Positions 50,867 through 52,564 of a DNA stretch of 52,564 nt are shown here, in pieces. Source of the DNA: Deltaproteobacteria bacterium CG11_big_fil_rev_8_21_14_0_20_42_23 (GTDB lineage Bacteria; UBA10199; 2-02-FULL-44-16); assembly GCA_002796345.1 (NCBI GenBank), contig PCXC01000038.1, forward strand, positions 1 through 52,564, given 5' to 3'. Every line of letters starts with the position of its first letter. Position 1 is the stretch's first letter. The notes beneath the pieces were generated by a model. That model did not search any database. It was not told the origin of the DNA and saw nothing but the letters and a program-made list of their open reading frames with translations. The translations under genes and the position numbers were made by a program.

Positions 50867-52375
50867 ATGGCAAATGAACTGATTATCAACGTTACCCTTG
50901 GCGAAACCCGTGTGGCTCGTTTGGAAAATGGCGTGGTGACCGAGCTTTTTATAGAGCGCGTTCATCAAGGCCACCTTGTAGGCAATATCTACAAGGGAAA
51001 AGTGGTGCGCGTGCTTCCCGGCATGCAGGCTGCGTTTGTGGACATCGGTCTGGAGCGGACGGCTTTTGTGCATGCTCATGATTTGATCAGCGAAGACAAC
51101 ATGGATGACAAAGGCCGCAAAGACCTTGATGACGATATCGACCCTCGAAAAAAGAAAAAAACGAAAGTGTATTCCTCTATTGATAAGCTGCTGAAAGAGG
51201 GAAATGAAATTTTGGTTCAAGTAGAAAAAGAACCAATCGGCACCAAAGGCGCCCGCATTACCTGCCATATCAGTCTTCCCGGCCGATACCTTGTCTACAT
51301 GCCAAGTGTAAAACACTACGGAGCTTCGCGAAGAATAGAAGATGCCGAAGAGCGAACGCGGCTAAAGAACATCATCAAAAAATGTAGCAAAGATCACGTT
51401 GGTGGATTTATTGCTCGCACCGTTTGCGAAGGAGCAAGTGAAGCCGAAATTCAAGCTGACATTGAATACTTAACAAAGCTATGGGCAGAGATTGAAGTGT
51501 CGGCAACAAAAGTAAAAAGTCCATCACTTGTTCGCTCTGAACTTGGCGTGCTCGATAGAGTTGCTAGAGATCACTTTACTCCCGATATTGACCGCGTCGT
51601 TTTGGATTCGGAAGTGGCGCTCAATACCATTGAAGCTTTTATTTCGCAGTATATGCCAGACGCCAAAAGTGCATTGGAATTATATAGCGGAAGCGAACCT
51701 GTGTTCGATGCTTTTGGCATTGAGATTGAGATCACCAGAGCGCTTGGCCAAAAAGTTTGGCTGAAAAGTGGTGGCTATGTCATCATCGAGCAAACGGAAG
51801 CGCTTACGGCTATCGATGTAAACACTGGCCGTTTTGTGGGCAAGCGTGATGTGGAAGACACTATCGTGAAAACCAATCTGGAAGCGGTGAAGGAGATTGT
51901 CTATCAACTTCGTCTTCGCGATATTGGCGGAATTATTATTCTCGATTTCATTGACATGCAACGTGAAGCCAACCGACAAAAAGTGTATCACGCGTTGAAG
52001 GAAGCGCTTAGCCAAGACAAAGCCAGAACAAGTGTGACTAAAATTTCTGAGCTTGGTTTGGTGGAGATGACCAGAAAACGTACGCGAGAAGATTTGCGCC
52101 GCCAGCTCACAAACCCTTGCACCTATTGCGAAGGAAAAGGATATCTCAAAAGTGCAGCAACGCTTTGCTACGAAATTTTTCGCGAAATAAGAAGAGAAGT
52201 AGATCATATTGCGGGAAAACAGATTGTAGTTATTTGTCACCCTAAAGTAGCGCAAGCTCTCTACGATGACGAGCGTGAACAGTTAGATGACTTGGAAAAA
52301 AGAATTGGTCGCAGAATTTCCATTAGCGGCATGATCGATTACCACTTCGAACAGTTTGACGTTGAGGGGAAGTAA
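50867..52375 (+). CDS. rng: Ribonuclease E/G family endoribonuclease
   Basis: A 502-residue RNase G-type enzyme that starts mRNA decay and processes rRNA and tRNA. The start MANELIINVTLGETRVARLE and then GNIYKGKVVRVLPGMQAAFVDIG mark the S1 domain (about 36-120). The catalytic DNase I-like part has TAIDVNTGRFVGK and IGGIIILDFIDMQ, holding the Mg-binding Asp residues. The zinc-link C-x-x-C is in NPCTYCEGKGY. It lacks the long degradosome scaffold of E. coli RNase E, so it is the short G type. The start at ATG 50867 is supported by family alignment. Confidence 0.95.
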   Translation: MANELIINVTLGETRVARLENGVVTELFIERVHQGHLVGNIYKGKVVRVLPGMQAAFVDIGLERTAFVHAHDLISEDNMDDKGRKDLDDDIDPRKKKKTKVYSSIDKLLKEGNEILVQVEKEPIGTKGARITCHISLPGRYLVYMPSVKHYGASRRIEDAEERTRLKNIIKKCSKDHVGGFIARTVCEGASEAEIQADIEYLTKLWAEIEVSATKVKSPSLVRSELGVLDRVARDHFTPDIDRVVLDSEVALNTIEAFISQYMPDAKSALELYSGSEPVFDAFGIEIEITRALGQKVWLKSGGYVIIEQTEALTAIDVNTGRFVGKRDVEDTIVKTNLEAVKEIVYQLRLRDIGGIIILDFIDMQREANRQKVYHALKEALSQDKARTSVTKISELGLVEMTRKRTREDLRRQLTNPCTYCEGKGYLKSAATLCYEIFREIRREVDHIAGKQIVVICHPKVAQALYDDEREQLDDLEKRIGRRISISGMIDYHFEQFDVEGK

Positions 52376-52382
52376 GTTCCCT

Positions 52383-52512
52383 CTTTGTCATCACGAGGAG
52401 CATAGCGACGTGGCCTGCCTGCCGGTCAGGCAAGGTGATCTCCTTGTTCAATTGCTCAGAGGAGATCCTTCTGTTTCACTCAGGATGGGCATAATGGCAA
52501 AAAATGTGTGCT
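52383..52512. repeat. Composite palindromic repeat, right-end copy (inverted)
   Basis: It carries the TGTCATCACGAGGAGCATAG segment, an inner hairpin (TGCCTG/CAGGCA at 52416-52432), a CAGAGGAGATCC segment and, at 52477-52512, the 36 bases identical to 36-71 in reverse complement. It corresponds to the left-end copy with another middle part. No gene is present between the RNase stop and the window end. Confidence 0.8.
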
Positions 52513-52564
52513 CGAGTTACCACTATCCTAAATAAATTCAAATAGTTGTTGATACTAAATTCAA

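Overview
The window reads as chromosomal DNA of a diderm (Gram-negative type) bacterium of moderate GC content. It encodes outer-membrane proteins (TolC, Omp85/D15), many lipoproteins with lgt and lspA, and two near-perfect sigma-54 promoter sequences. The LexA operator is of the GAAC-N4-GTTC type. Together these fit an uncultured member of the former Deltaproteobacteria (Bdellovibrionota/Myxococcota-like). That placement is inferred from gene content and was not tested phylogenetically. Almost all of the window is protein-coding. I see no rRNA, tRNA, CRISPR array, prophage or transposase gene.

Layout. Positions 1-6705 (minus strand) hold secretion and tRNA-queuosine housekeeping genes in the order queA-tgt-yajC-secD-secF, preceded by a SpoIID-like secreted protein. 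Positions 6815-10368 hold a MITE-like element, a membrane GAF-GGDEF diguanylate cyclase, a family 4 uracil-DNA glycosylase and a secreted zinc phospholipase C-like protein. Positions 10489-13040 hold a two-gene unit: a soluble MgtE-type sensor protein with CBS domains but no pore, then an NRAMP-family transporter with an altered metal site. Positions 13138-18632 hold TolC, an RND pump with no adaptor gene, and a YitT protein. Positions 18637-25943 hold a second, shortened MITE, a retropepsin pair, an EamA transporter, an aminotransferase, coaD-rsmD, a SHOCT protein, tlyA and a large unrecognised protein.

Positions 26103-34605 look like one long plus-strand operon: a TPR lipoprotein, a LolB/DUF4292-like lipoprotein, a complete oligopeptide ABC importer and a small secreted protein. 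After a sigma-54 promoter comes an M30-like secreted metalloprotease. Next is a lipoprotein-maturation cluster (lgt, a lipoprotein, lspA, a second divergent lgt paralogue, a CPBP membrane protease). A DUF4143 ATPase follows, with a perfect 30-bp palindrome immediately upstream. Positions 41288-43184 are a lexA-dinB SOS unit with its operator. Beyond a second sigma-54 promoter lie a tiny secreted protein, an L-2-hydroxyglutarate oxidase-like enzyme, a fatty-acid desaturase with a coiled-coil tail, an Omp85-type barrel overlapping a secreted phosphatase-superfamily enzyme, ychF, a YugP-type metallopeptidase and RNase G/E.

Repeats. The two ends of the window carry inverted copies of one composite palindromic repeat, including an exact 36-bp match. 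This fits either a genome-wide repeat family or an assembly contig broken at repeats. The strongest candidates for follow-up are the pore-less MgtE sensor paired with an NRMT-like transporter, the two sigma-54 promoters, the LexA operator and sigma-54 promoter sharing one intergenic region, the palindrome at the DUF4143 ATPase, and the MITE pair related by a 74-bp internal deletion.
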